13,726 bases of DNA from Erysipelotrichaceae bacterium (GTDB taxonomy: Bacteria; Bacillota_I; Bacilli_A; RFN20; CAG-826): positions 1-13,726 of the forward strand of contig JAAYDH010000039.1 in NCBI GenBank assembly GCA_012729405.1. Direction: 5' to 3'. Below, one piece after another: positions 1 to 6,144 of this stretch (position 1 is its first letter; every line of letters begins with the position of its first letter). A model generated the notes under the pieces. The model was given only the letters and a program-made list of their open reading frames with translations, made no database searches and had not been told where the DNA came from. Made by a program: the position numbers and the translations under genes.

Positions 1-1
1 A

Positions 2-451
2 AACGTCATAACAATTTCCACTACCGCTCGTATTTGGACTCACGAAATTAAGATTACCGCCCTCAGCGCTCAATCATGTGCCCTCGAGTTTGGTCAATAT
101 TTCTTGGACACAACTGCCGCGCAATGCGCTTCAAAAAATGTGACAAGCGCTACATGGAACACAATTCAATCCTTCTATAACGGTCTAAATGTTGATATTC
201 AAAATGCCATTAAAGCATCGGCGAGCAACCAAAACGGTAACGCAATGGAACACGCCATGGCGCGGTATGATGACATCATTTCCAAATATGGATTAACTGA
301 CTTCTTAGGTACTGGAAACCCATCAAAAGGATTAAATGGAATGTCTAATTCCAGCAACTATATGCTAGTATTTATTTCTGTCATTGGAATGTTTACCGCC
401 ATTGGTTGTACGCTCTATCTAGTCAAAAAAAAGAAAGAAAAGCTTTCATAA
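2..451 (+). CDS. C-terminal part of a membrane-anchored surface protein (5' end outside window)
   Basis: The frame is open from the window edge, so this is the last 149 or so residues of a longer protein; the TTG at 104 is internal and not a credible start. The end has a clear layout: a helical segment rich in Asn, Ala and Tyr, including RYDDIISKYGLTDFLG, then a short Ser/Asn/Gly linker, then a hydrophobic span (about YMLVFISVIGMFTAIGCTLYLV) and a lysine-rich tail (KKKKEKLS). This is the usual arrangement of an exported protein held by one C-terminal helix with the positive tail in the cytoplasm. No LPXTG motif is present, so sortase anchoring is not indicated. The conserved-looking YDxIIxKYG block just before the anchor resembles tails of large surface proteins in Mollicutes-related Bacillota, which is recollection and not a search result. 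A terminator follows 20 bases after the stop. The substrate or adhesion role cannot be read from this fragment. Confidence 0.8.
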   Translation, partial: NVITISTTARIWTHEIKITALSAQSCALEFGQYFLDTTAAQCASKNVTSATWNTIQSFYNGLNVDIQNAIKASASNQNGNAMEHAMARYDDIISKYGLTDFLGTGNPSKGLNGMSNSSNYMLVFISVIGMFTAIGCTLYLVKKKKEKLS

Positions 452-471
452 AATACGAACAATAAATAATT

Positions 472-493
472 GACCAGCTTTGCTGGTCTTTTA
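472..493 (+). terminator. Rho-independent terminator of the surface-protein gene
   Basis: A perfect 7-bp inverted repeat GACCAGC / GCTGGTC (472-478 and 482-488) encloses a 3-base TTT loop and is followed by TTTTA. It lies 20 bases after the TAA of the upstream gene and separates it from the deaminase gene. Confidence 0.88.
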
Positions 494-546
494 TGAAGCA
501 AATGTTATTTAATAACCACCTTTTTCTACCGGAATATAAATGACCG

Positions 547-555
547 TGATATGAT
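547..555 (+). promoter_or_regulatory. Extended -10 promoter, possibly giving a leaderless mRNA
   Basis: TGATATGAT combines the TGn extension with a 5/6 match to TATAAT. It ends 6 bases (agcaac) before the ATG at 562, so the predicted transcription start falls on or next to the start codon. No TTGACA-like -35 box is seen at 16-18 bases upstream and no Shine-Dalgarno sequence is present. The same arrangement occurs before the genes starting at 2956 and 3024. The leaderless reading is inference. Confidence 0.55.
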
Positions 556-561
556 AGCAAC

Positions 562-1860
562 ATGAAAACTTTACTGAAAAACGCACGCATTCTAAAGATG
601 AACGACGAACCATTATTCGATGGCGACATCGTTATTGAAAACAACCGAATTCTTTATATTGGCTCTAATGGCGAATCATATGGGCCTTTTGATATTGTTC
701 GTAATTGTCATAGAAATTTACTCATGCCCGGATTCAAAAATGCTCACACCCATAGTGCCATGACTTTCTTAAGGAGTAAAACCGATGGCTATTCGCTTCA
801 CGATTGGCTTTTTGATGTCGTTTTCCCTCGGGAGAAACTACTTAAACCAAGTGATGTCTATCACCTCTCTAAGGTGGCTTATTTGGAATATTTGACTAGT
901 GGAATTACTGCTTGTTTTGATCAATACTATTTTCCCTTAATGTCGGGACAAGCTGCGAAAGATGTCGGAATGAGAATTCTACTACTTGGAACTTTTAATC
1001 ACGAAACAAGTGCTGAAGATTTAGTCAACCTTTATGAAGGATTTAATTCAGAGTCTGAAAGTTTGGTTCGCTACTGTTTTGGTCTCCATGCCGAGTACAC
1101 GGCTACCCCAGAAGAATATAAAGCTCTTAATCAGGCAATTCATATGGCGAAAGCCCCTTTCTTCATTCACATCAGTGAGACAAAAAGTGAAGTGGAAGAT
1201 TGTTTTAAAAGAAGAGGAATGTCTCCAGTCGCTTATTTGGAAAAAGAAGGTTTCTTTGACTATGGTGGTGGTGGCTATCACTGCATTTATTTCTCCGATG
1301 AAGATATTGCTCTTTTTAAGAAACGCAACCTTAGTGTTATCTCATGTCCTGGCAGCAATGCAAAATTAGCCAGTGGCGTAATTCCTCTAGAGAAATACCT
1401 TAATGCCGGACTTAATATCGGTTTGGGAACTGATGGTCCAGCGAGCAACAATTGCTTAGACATGTTTAAAGAGATGACTCTTGCCTTCAGCTTGAGCAAA
1501 TTGAGCACCCAAAACGCCATGTCTCTCCCGGCAAGCGAAGTCTTAAAAATGGCAACCATCAACGGAGCAAAAGCGATGGGTTTGAGCGACTGTGATATTC
1601 TCGAAGTCGGCAAGAAGGCAGACATCATTGAAATCGATTTAATGAAGCCGAACATGCACCCAATTAATGATGTTGTCAGCAACCTTGTCTATAGCGGTTC
1701 GAAGGACAATATCAAAATGACAATGATTGATGGCAAAATCTTGTATCTAGAAGGCCAATTCTTTGTCAATGAGGCAATTGAAGATATCTACAACAAAGCA
1801 CAAGAAATCACTGAAAGAATCGAACAAGAACTAGCCGCCCAAAAAGCGAATAAGCGATAA
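562..1860 (+). CDS. mtaD: Amidohydrolase of the 5-methylthioadenosine / S-adenosylhomocysteine deaminase family
   Basis: The protein has 432 residues, the normal length for this family. Enzymes of this type remove ammonia from 5-methylthioadenosine or S-adenosylhomocysteine to give the inosyl derivatives, recycling by-products of SAM-dependent methylation in the cytoplasm. The metal-dependent amidohydrolase residues are all present: HxH at H62/H64 in PGFKNAHTHSAM, H203 in HISETKSEV, H240 in YHCIYFSDED, and D291 in GLGTDGPASNN. The block CPGSNAKLASG before D291 is also typical. Residues 1-55 and the C-terminal end (from about 350) form the composite beta-sandwich seen in related deaminases. 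The ATG at 562 is chosen because the KNARIL segment begins the family fold and an extended -10 lies just upstream. Related enzymes deaminate guanine, cytosine or other aminopurines, so the exact substrate is less certain than the family. The gene is single in its unit, bounded by terminators on both sides. Confidence 0.85.
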   Translation: MKTLLKNARILKMNDEPLFDGDIVIENNRILYIGSNGESYGPFDIVRNCHRNLLMPGFKNAHTHSAMTFLRSKTDGYSLHDWLFDVVFPREKLLKPSDVYHLSKVAYLEYLTSGITACFDQYYFPLMSGQAAKDVGMRILLLGTFNHETSAEDLVNLYEGFNSESESLVRYCFGLHAEYTATPEEYKALNQAIHMAKAPFFIHISETKSEVEDCFKRRGMSPVAYLEKEGFFDYGGGGYHCIYFSDEDIALFKKRNLSVISCPGSNAKLASGVIPLEKYLNAGLNIGLGTDGPASNNCLDMFKEMTLAFSLSKLSTQNAMSLPASEVLKMATINGAKAMGLSDCDILEVGKKADIIEIDLMKPNMHPINDVVSNLVYSGSKDNIKMTMIDGKILYLEGQFFVNEAIEDIYNKAQEITERIEQELAAQKANKR

Positions 1861-1867
1861 TTTAATG

Positions 1868-1900
1868 AAAATAGCCAGCAAAATAAGGCTATTTTTTCTT
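1868..1900. terminator. Shared terminator hairpin between convergent genes
   Basis: A 9-bp perfect stem AAAATAGCC / GGCTATTTT (1868-1876 and 1887-1895) with a 10-base loop is followed on the plus strand by a T-rich run. It ends the deaminase gene. The right arm overlaps the TAG stop of the minus-strand gene at 1889, and the minus-strand side also runs into a T-rich stretch, so it may serve both directions. Confidence 0.8.
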
Positions 1901-2956
1901 GTTTATTAATTTCTTGAGCGATTCATCAAGCAATAAATCGTGTAGCTGTTGATAGGATTTTATTGATAGGTCCTTAGTTTTAAAATAGAGTTCATTAACC
2001 ACTTTATCTTCCCCTGTCTTAGCTTTCAAATAAGCGTCCTCTGATATACCGTTTAATTGCTCTTCGATAACAGTCAGTAGACACCGGCGATATAGGGAGA
2101 GAATTGATGTTTCAAGCCAATAATCAAAATGACATTTTGAGAAATTTTCTTCAGCATTTTTAAACGAAATATAAAATGGCAAGCCATCGTTTGGATTGTG
2201 CCATAAATCGACATATGCACAATCAAAATTATGCTTTCTTTTGATGAACGAATAAGCGTCTTCACACACGATATTAATCTTATCTTTTTGTGGGATTTGG
2301 GGGAGAATCAAGCGTTGAAAAAGCTCGATAATTTTCAGATCTTTTTCTACAACAGTAAGCGACACAACTTCCTTCTTTGCGACCGCATTAAAAACGAAAT
2401 ATCCCATCCCTAATCCGAAAGTGACCACGTGACCACGCGCATTCTGGATTGGAGTTTGATGGGTATAAATTTCATTAGGGATTACTGACATCCAAACCTC
2501 GTCATTTTGAGTGAGGGCGATGTATTCGACCGGTTTAGTGAAATAGCCGATTTTTTGGACTTCACGATAGTCTTCCTGATCGACGAGAAAATCATCATAC
2601 GCAAAGGCCTGGTATGGCTGATATGTCTGTTTAACAAAAGCATATTCGCCAAATTTTCTTTCAGGTATTTTTAAACAACGTGTATAGGGGTCATTTATAA
2701 TTATACTTTCATCTAATTGTTTGAGATAAGGAGCAATTTGCTTTTCAACGGTCTCAAAATCCTCAGGATTGGAAATGTCTATTTCACACGTCTCTAAAAG
2801 GTTGTCTAGATATTCTTCTTTTGAATGAACGGGCTCGCTCTTTTCGGAGATAAAGAAAAAATATTGAAGCATCTCGGCGATTGCAATGTTGATGTTTTTA
2901 ACTTCGAGGAGGTGGTTAACTTTGTTTAAATCAAGTTGGGTGAGTGCGAATTTCAC
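1889..2956 (-). CDS. Spermidine-synthase-like SAM-dependent methyltransferase-fold protein, function unknown
   Basis: The protein has 355 residues. The middle carries a Rossmann methyltransferase core: VVTFGLGMGYF (glycine-rich SAM loop, G181-G185), VVEKD at 202-206 (acidic residue that would bind the ribose), CEDAYSF at 231-237, and YVDLWHNPNDG at 248-258. The order and spacing resemble the spermidine synthase / class I methyltransferase superfamily. The N-terminal 170 residues and the C-terminal 90 residues are not recognised; no signal peptide or membrane helix is seen. The start is a GTG at 2956, supported by an extended -10 ending 6 bases upstream; the protein begins MKFALTQLDLNK. It could be a small-molecule or protein methyltransferase, or a catalytically altered homologue. 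The neighbouring deaminase handles by-products of SAM use, but the two are convergent and not co-transcribed, so a shared pathway is only a suggestion. Confidence 0.7.
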   Translation of the reverse strand: MKFALTQLDLNKVNHLLEVKNINIAIAEMLQYFFFISEKSEPVHSKEEYLDNLLETCEIDISNPEDFETVEKQIAPYLKQLDESIIINDPYTRCLKIPERKFGEYAFVKQTYQPYQAFAYDDFLVDQEDYREVQKIGYFTKPVEYIALTQNDEVWMSVIPNEIYTHQTPIQNARGHVVTFGLGMGYFVFNAVAKKEVVSLTVVEKDLKIIELFQRLILPQIPQKDKINIVCEDAYSFIKRKHNFDCAYVDLWHNPNDGLPFYISFKNAEENFSKCHFDYWLETSILSLYRRCLLTVIEEQLNGISEDAYLKAKTGEDKVVNELYFKTKDLSIKSYQQLHDLLLDESLKKLINKKK

Positions 2957-2962
2957 GTCCCT

Positions 2963-2971
2963 ATTTTATCA
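2963..2971 (-). promoter_or_regulatory. Extended -10 promoter for the methyltransferase-like gene, possibly leaderless
   Basis: On the minus strand the sequence reads TGATAAAAT, then agggac, then the GTG start. TGA provides the TGn extension and TAAAAT matches TATAAT at 5/6. The 6-base gap puts transcription start at or beside the start codon. No good -35 box is visible. The AGGG lies only 3 bases from GTG, too close for an ordinary Shine-Dalgarno site. Confidence 0.5.
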
Positions 2972-3009
2972 GTATTTTTCTTTAGAAAGTAGGATTTATC
3001 TTACAACAA

Positions 3010-3018
3010 TGCTAAAAT
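3010..3018 (+). promoter_or_regulatory. Extended -10 promoter for the zinc-ribbon gene, possibly leaderless
   Basis: TGCTAAAAT ends 5 bases (taggt) before the ATG at 3024. It has the TGn extension and a 5/6 match to TATAAT, and no recognisable -35. Together with the promoter at 2963-2971 it forms a compact divergent pair inside a 67-base intergenic gap. Confidence 0.5.
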
Positions 3019-3023
3019 TAGGT

Positions 3024-4073
3024 ATGGCACTCAAGAAAGCATATTGCACTCGTTGTCATGGCAAAGATCCAAAAGAACACATTTTCGAAGCCAACTCTGA
3101 TGCGGAAGTTTGTTACTGTCCTCGTTGTATGAATAAACTTCGACCCAACGATGCAATCGATGCCTATGGCATTTTTATTAAGAAATTACTTCGTCAGGCT
3201 GATCGGACCTTCTTTTCGTCAATTGGATATAATAAATCTTATTCTCTTTACGCTCGGGTTCTCGATTTTGAACCGAGCAACATTGATGCTTTGTTAGGTC
3301 GATTATTATCCCTCACCTATATGTCGGCACTTAGAAAGACTCAATTTGAGAATGTTGTTTCGCTATTAAATAACGATAAAGAGTTATTCCGTAAATCCGC
3401 AAATTTAAAGGCCTATTTCACATTTTTAAACCGGGCGTGTCGCGCTTTAGATGAATATTATGCGAATATTCGTAAAAAGTTGATTGTCCGACAACATTTC
3501 CACGATGTCGACTGCATTAAAATCTACTTTAAAAAATTAAATGAAATCCACAACTTCCAAGCCTTCCTTATGAAAGAATATCGCTTCATTCAGGCTCACG
3601 GAGAGATTCTTGAAGTGAGCGATTCCATCGGGGTTCTCATTAAAAGGATGGAAATCACAAGAGAAGATCCAAATCAGAAGTGGACGACCGCTGATTGGCA
3701 CACATATTCCTATGCCGGAATATCTAATACCGGTGATTTGATATTGGGAAGAAGCGATAAATCACGTCCGCAAAAAATGCCTCATCATCGTCCAAAAACT
3801 CTCTTAAAAGAAAAAACCAACCTCAAAGTGCGATTGGTTAGTGATCAGGTCTTTCCCAATTACTATTGGATTTTCATGCTGCTATTAGCTTCACTTCCAG
3901 CTTCTGGAGTCTTGTTCATCTCCACCTTAATTACTTTAATCTTTGCTCTTGTTAACAGCAATGGTGATCTGATTTTTGTCACCGTATTGTTATTCGTGGG
4001 GTTTGTCGCTTTTTTAGGAGCGTTTTTGTTTAGTTTCTTCCAGATGAAAAGGCGTTATCGTTTAATGAGTTGA
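3024..4073 (+). CDS. Zinc-ribbon protein with two C-terminal membrane helices, function unknown
   Basis: The protein has 349 residues from ATG 3024. A zinc ribbon lies at the N-terminus: C8-x2-C11 and C32-x2-C35 (AYCTRCHG, CYCPRCMN). A mostly helical middle follows; YNKSYSLYARVLDFEPSNID is reminiscent of a tetratricopeptide-type helix pair, but I cannot show a repeat array. From about 279 there are two membrane helices (about 281-310 and 316-340) and a basic end (QMKRRYRLMS), so the ribbon and helical domain probably face the cytoplasm. An upstream in-frame ATG at 3009 exists, as does reading back to 2886, but 3009 overlaps the -10 box and the further extension would run into the divergent gene. 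The stop is TGA, overlapping the end of rdgB by 19 bases on the opposite strand. The family is not recognised; membrane-tethered regulator or scaffold is only a guess. Confidence 0.75.
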   Translation: MALKKAYCTRCHGKDPKEHIFEANSDAEVCYCPRCMNKLRPNDAIDAYGIFIKKLLRQADRTFFSSIGYNKSYSLYARVLDFEPSNIDALLGRLLSLTYMSALRKTQFENVVSLLNNDKELFRKSANLKAYFTFLNRACRALDEYYANIRKKLIVRQHFHDVDCIKIYFKKLNEIHNFQAFLMKEYRFIQAHGEILEVSDSIGVLIKRMEITREDPNQKWTTADWHTYSYAGISNTGDLILGRSDKSRPQKMPHHRPKTLLKEKTNLKVRLVSDQVFPNYYWIFMLLLASLPASGVLFISTLITLIFALVNSNGDLIFVTVLLFVGFVAFLGAFLFSFFQMKRRYRLMS

Positions 4074-4657
4074 TTTACTCTTAAATAGGTTAATAATTTA
4101 TATAGAGCTTTTCCGCGATGGGAAAGCTTATTTTTCATATCCTGACCCATTTCTGCGTAAGTGATTTGGCTTGTTTCTTCTTTGAAAATCGGATCATATC
4201 CAAATCCGGTTTCCCCGCTTGGTTGGATTGAAATTTCTCCTGGTATTCGCGCTTCAAATCGAAGCGGCTTGTCTTCAACATTTAAAAGGCAGATACTGCA
4301 CACAAAAGCAGCTTTGCGATTCTTGTTCTCTAAACGCTTTAGAATGTCTTTAATCGCACCTTCATGACCGTTATGGCTTTGAGCAAAGCGGGCAGAATGA
4401 AGACCTGGTTCGTTGTTTAAAGCTTCAATTTCGAGCCCTGAATCATCGCTAATGATTGGGAGAGAAGAAAGCTTTTGAACCGAAAGAGCCTTTAAGAGAG
4501 CGTTGTCAAAATAAGTCTTCCCCTTTTCATCGACTTCGTCAGGGTGAAGATTCAAATCACTTAAACTATAGACAATGATTCCGTGAGGAGTGAGAATCTG
4601 ACGAACTTCTTGCAATTTATGGGCGTTATTTGTCGCCAGCAACATTTCATAATGCAT
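4055..4657 (-). CDS. rdgB: XTP/dITP diphosphatase (RdgB/HAM1 family)
   Basis: The 200-residue length matches the family. These enzymes hydrolyse dITP, ITP and XTP to monophosphates and pyrophosphate, keeping deaminated purines out of DNA and RNA. Diagnostic blocks are in the expected order: LLATNNAHK near residues 6-14, SDDSGLEI at 70-77 with the catalytic acidic residues D71/D72, PGLHSARFA at 84-92, GFGYDPIF at 151-158, and SHRGKA at 179-184. It follows the DegV-family gene with a 2-base gap (TAA AT ATG) and without a visible Shine-Dalgarno site, so it is probably translated by coupling from the same mRNA. A second in-frame ATG at codon 5 is a possible alternative start; it too lacks a ribosome binding site. 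The 3' end overlaps the convergent gene by 19 bases. Confidence 0.95.
   Translation of the reverse strand: MHYEMLLATNNAHKLQEVRQILTPHGIIVYSLSDLNLHPDEVDEKGKTYFDNALLKALSVQKLSSLPIISDDSGLEIEALNNEPGLHSARFAQSHNGHEGAIKDILKRLENKNRKAAFVCSICLLNVEDKPLRFEARIPGEISIQPSGETGFGYDPIFKEETSQITYAEMGQDMKNKLSHRGKALYKLLTYLRVNQLIKR
4106..4136 (+). terminator. Terminator for the zinc-ribbon gene, embedded in rdgB coding sequence
   Basis: Plus-strand AGCTTTTCC / GGGAAAGCT (4106-4114 and 4120-4128) forms a 9-bp stem with one G-T wobble and a 5-base loop, followed by TATTTTTC. It lies 33 bases after the TGA of the zinc-ribbon gene. On the other strand the same bases encode the conserved SHRGKA block of rdgB, so one sequence appears to serve two purposes. 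Confidence 0.6.
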
Positions 4658-4659
4658 AT

Positions 4660-5526
4660 TTAATCGTTGTAAGCTACAACACTGATGCCGATTCCATCAC
4701 TGCCTAAGTGAATTAGATAAACGGGTCCGACACTTCGGATTCGAGATATCTTAGCACGCGGGAAGTTATTCTCGACTTGTTTTGTTAATTTATCGGCTAG
4801 TGCAAGTTGAGATAAATCAACAATCTTGATCCAAACATTGGTGAACCTATTGTACATTTCGTGAATGGAATTGATAAATGTGCCAAGCACTTTAGTCATG
4901 TTCAACTCTTTTTTAAAAAGTTTGAGTTTTCCTTCACGCATCTCAATGAGAGGTTTGATGTGTAGAATTGCTCCTAATAATCCAGCAATTTTGGAGAGTC
5001 TTCCTCCATTGACGAGATGTTTTAAATTTAAAACACTGAATTGAATTTTAGTGTTACCAATGCGTTGACTATAAGCATCAATGATGTCACCAAATTTCGC
5101 GTTTTCATTTTCGAATAAAGGCAAGAGAGTCTCCACAAGATTGGCTAGTCCATAATTACAAATTAATGTATCCGCAACGAAAATTTCCTCCTCGTTATCA
5201 ACGTAGGACTTAGCGATTACAGCGGATTGATATGTTGATGATAATTCTTTAGAAAGAGGCAAACAAATGACATGCTTATAGCCTTTTTTGAACAATCTCT
5301 TGTAAGCTTCAGCAAAATCGTTTGGGGATGGAGATGAGGTCGATAAATTTTTGACATCATCCAACAAAACGAGAATCTCTTCGTCAGTTGTTTCTGTTTC
5401 TCTTTTGTTAAATAATTTGGTGTGAATATTTAAAGATACGACCTCAATACCATAATCTTTGATTAACTGAGGATCTAATGTGGTGGTGGAGTCGATGACG
5501 ATTCCGATTGAACTTTTGTTTTTCAT
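4660..5526 (-). CDS. DegV family fatty-acid-binding protein (FakB-like)
   Basis: The protein has 288 residues, normal for DegV. Members bind a fatty acid, and those paired with the kinase FakA present it for phosphorylation so that exogenous fatty acids enter phospholipid synthesis. Family blocks seen are IVIDSTTTL (9-17), TSSPSPNDF (63-71, the usual TSxPSP), LPLSKELSSTYQSA (89-102), NGGRLSKIAGLLGAILHIKP (173-192) and the C-terminal HLGSDGIGI (273-281), where the family usually has HxGPGxxG. Ser64/Ser65 and His273 fall where fatty-acid carboxylate contacts are expected. The start is well fixed by an AAGGAGGT site. It is the first gene of a two-gene unit with rdgB. No fakA is in the window, so its pairing and its choice of fatty acid cannot be told. 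No convincing promoter could be picked from the AT-rich 130 bases upstream. Confidence 0.92.
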   Translation of the reverse strand: MKNKSSIGIVIDSTTTLDPQLIKDYGIEVVSLNIHTKLFNKRETETTDEEILVLLDDVKNLSTSSPSPNDFAEAYKRLFKKGYKHVICLPLSKELSSTYQSAVIAKSYVDNEEEIFVADTLICNYGLANLVETLLPLFENENAKFGDIIDAYSQRIGNTKIQFSVLNLKHLVNGGRLSKIAGLLGAILHIKPLIEMREGKLKLFKKELNMTKVLGTFINSIHEMYNRFTNVWIKIVDLSQLALADKLTKQVENNFPRAKISRIRSVGPVYLIHLGSDGIGISVVAYND

Positions 5527-5530
5527 AGTT

Positions 5531-5538
5531 ACCTCCTT
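5531..5538 (-). promoter_or_regulatory. Shine-Dalgarno site of the DegV-family gene
   Basis: The minus strand reads AAGGAGGT, then AACT, then ATG: a near-perfect anti-16S match at short but workable spacing. It fixes the start at 5526 and shows that this organism uses Shine-Dalgarno initiation alongside the apparently leaderless genes. Confidence 0.85.
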
Positions 5539-5650
5539 GAATGGCAGCAGAACTTACACTAAACAATATTTATAAAAATATTTCTTAGTCTAGTTTCTCT
5601 TTCTATTTTAACTTAATTTTTGTTGTTTAATACAATAAGTGCTCATAATC

Positions 5651-5680
5651 AAAAAATAAAAATCGGGAGCTAAGTCCCGA
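5651..5680 (-). terminator. Terminator downstream of tRNA-Gly
   Basis: On the minus strand a perfect 6-bp stem TCGGGA / TCCCGA (5675-5680 and 5663-5668) with a 6-base loop is followed by TTTTTATTTTTT. It lies 12 bases past the CCA end of the tRNA and would also stop read-through from the trxA operon before the DegV-family gene. Confidence 0.9.
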
Positions 5681-5692
5681 ATTCTTATCATC

Positions 5693-5766
5693 TGGAGCAG
5701 GTGACGGGAATCGGACCCGCATAACTAGCTTGGAAGGCTAGTGTTCTACCACTGAACTACACCTGC
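5693..5766 (-). tRNA. trnG: tRNA-Gly, anticodon UCC
   Basis: The minus strand gives a 74-base cloverleaf with CCA encoded. The acceptor stem GCAGGTG pairs with CACCTGC, followed by discriminator T and CCA. The D arm is GTTC-AGTGGTA-GAAC. The anticodon arm is CTAGC-CTTCCAA-GCTAG, with TCC at the anticodon position. The short variable loop is followed by the T arm GCGGG-TCCGATT-CCCGT, whose first pair is a G-T wobble. UCC reads GGA and, by wobble, GGG glycine codons. The gene stands alone between trxA and the DegV-family gene with its own promoter and terminator. Confidence 0.97.
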
Positions 5767-5783
5767 AGCTCACAGCGAGTTAT

Positions 5784-5812
5784 ATTATATAACTGACATG
5801 CGAGTTTGACAA
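5784..5812 (-). promoter_or_regulatory. Consensus sigma-70-type promoter of tRNA-Gly
   Basis: On the minus strand TTGTCA (5807-5812, 5/6 match) and TATAAT (5784-5789, perfect) are separated by exactly 17 bases. The -10 ends 17 bases before the mature tRNA 5' end. The -35 begins 6 bases beyond the trxA stop, so the tRNA need not depend on read-through from the operon. Confidence 0.88.
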
Positions 5813-5818
5813 TTGCTT

Positions 5819-6127
5819 TTATTTTAAGAATTTCAGAAGTTGATTCTGGTTCATGTAACCAAGGGAGTGTTTGACGATTTCGCCATCCTTGAAAAGAATC
5901 AATGTCGGGATCGATTGGACTCCGAATTGAGCAGCGAGGGGAGAGAGTAAATCGACATCAACCTTTAAAATTAAGGTGTCTGCAACTTCGCCTCCGGAAT
6001 CGATTTCATCTATGACAGGAGCAAGCATTTTGCACGGTCCGCACCAAGTCGCAAAAAAATCGACGAGAACCTTTCCTTTGTTAAATAAAGAATTAAATTC
6101 TTCCACTGTTTTAATATGTTTAACCAT
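5819..6127 (-). CDS. trxA: Thioredoxin
   Basis: The 102-residue single-domain protein has the classical active site FFATWCGPCKMLAP, with redox cysteines C29 and C32, and the cis-proline loop SIPTLILF with P74. It would be a cytoplasmic disulfide reductase reduced by thioredoxin reductase; no signal peptide or anchor is present. The start at 6127 has an AGGAGG site 10 bases upstream, next to the stop of the TraX family gene. It is the last gene of a three-gene minus-strand operon after the CPBP and TraX family genes. No reductase gene is in the window. Confidence 0.96.
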   Translation of the reverse strand: MVKHIKTVEEFNSLFNKGKVLVDFFATWCGPCKMLAPVIDEIDSGGEVADTLILKVDVDLLSPLAAQFGVQSIPTLILFKDGEIVKHSLGYMNQNQLLKFLK

Positions 6128-6137
6128 ATAAATTTTT

Positions 6138-6143
6138 CCTCCT
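6138..6143 (-). promoter_or_regulatory. Shine-Dalgarno site of trxA
   Basis: AGGAGG on the minus strand sits 10 bases before the trxA ATG and 1 base after the TAA of the TraX family gene, so trxA has its own strong site inside the operon. Confidence 0.8.
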
Positions 6144-6144
6144 A

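Noticed and set aside
1287..1682. Minus-strand 131-residue open frame antisense to the deaminase gene
   Set aside because: It is fully covered by strongly conserved amidohydrolase motifs on the other strand, and no promoter or ribosome binding site is seen.
2886..3023. N-terminal extension of the zinc-ribbon gene back to 2886 or ATG 3009
   Set aside because: The extension overlaps the divergent gene and its promoter and is not similar in character to the protein. ATG 3024 follows an extended -10 and starts directly at the zinc ribbon.
5540..5660. Promoter for the DegV-family operon
   Set aside because: Several AT-rich -10-like boxes exist (TAAAAT, TATTGT), but none has a good -35 at 16-18 bases, so no single site could be supported.
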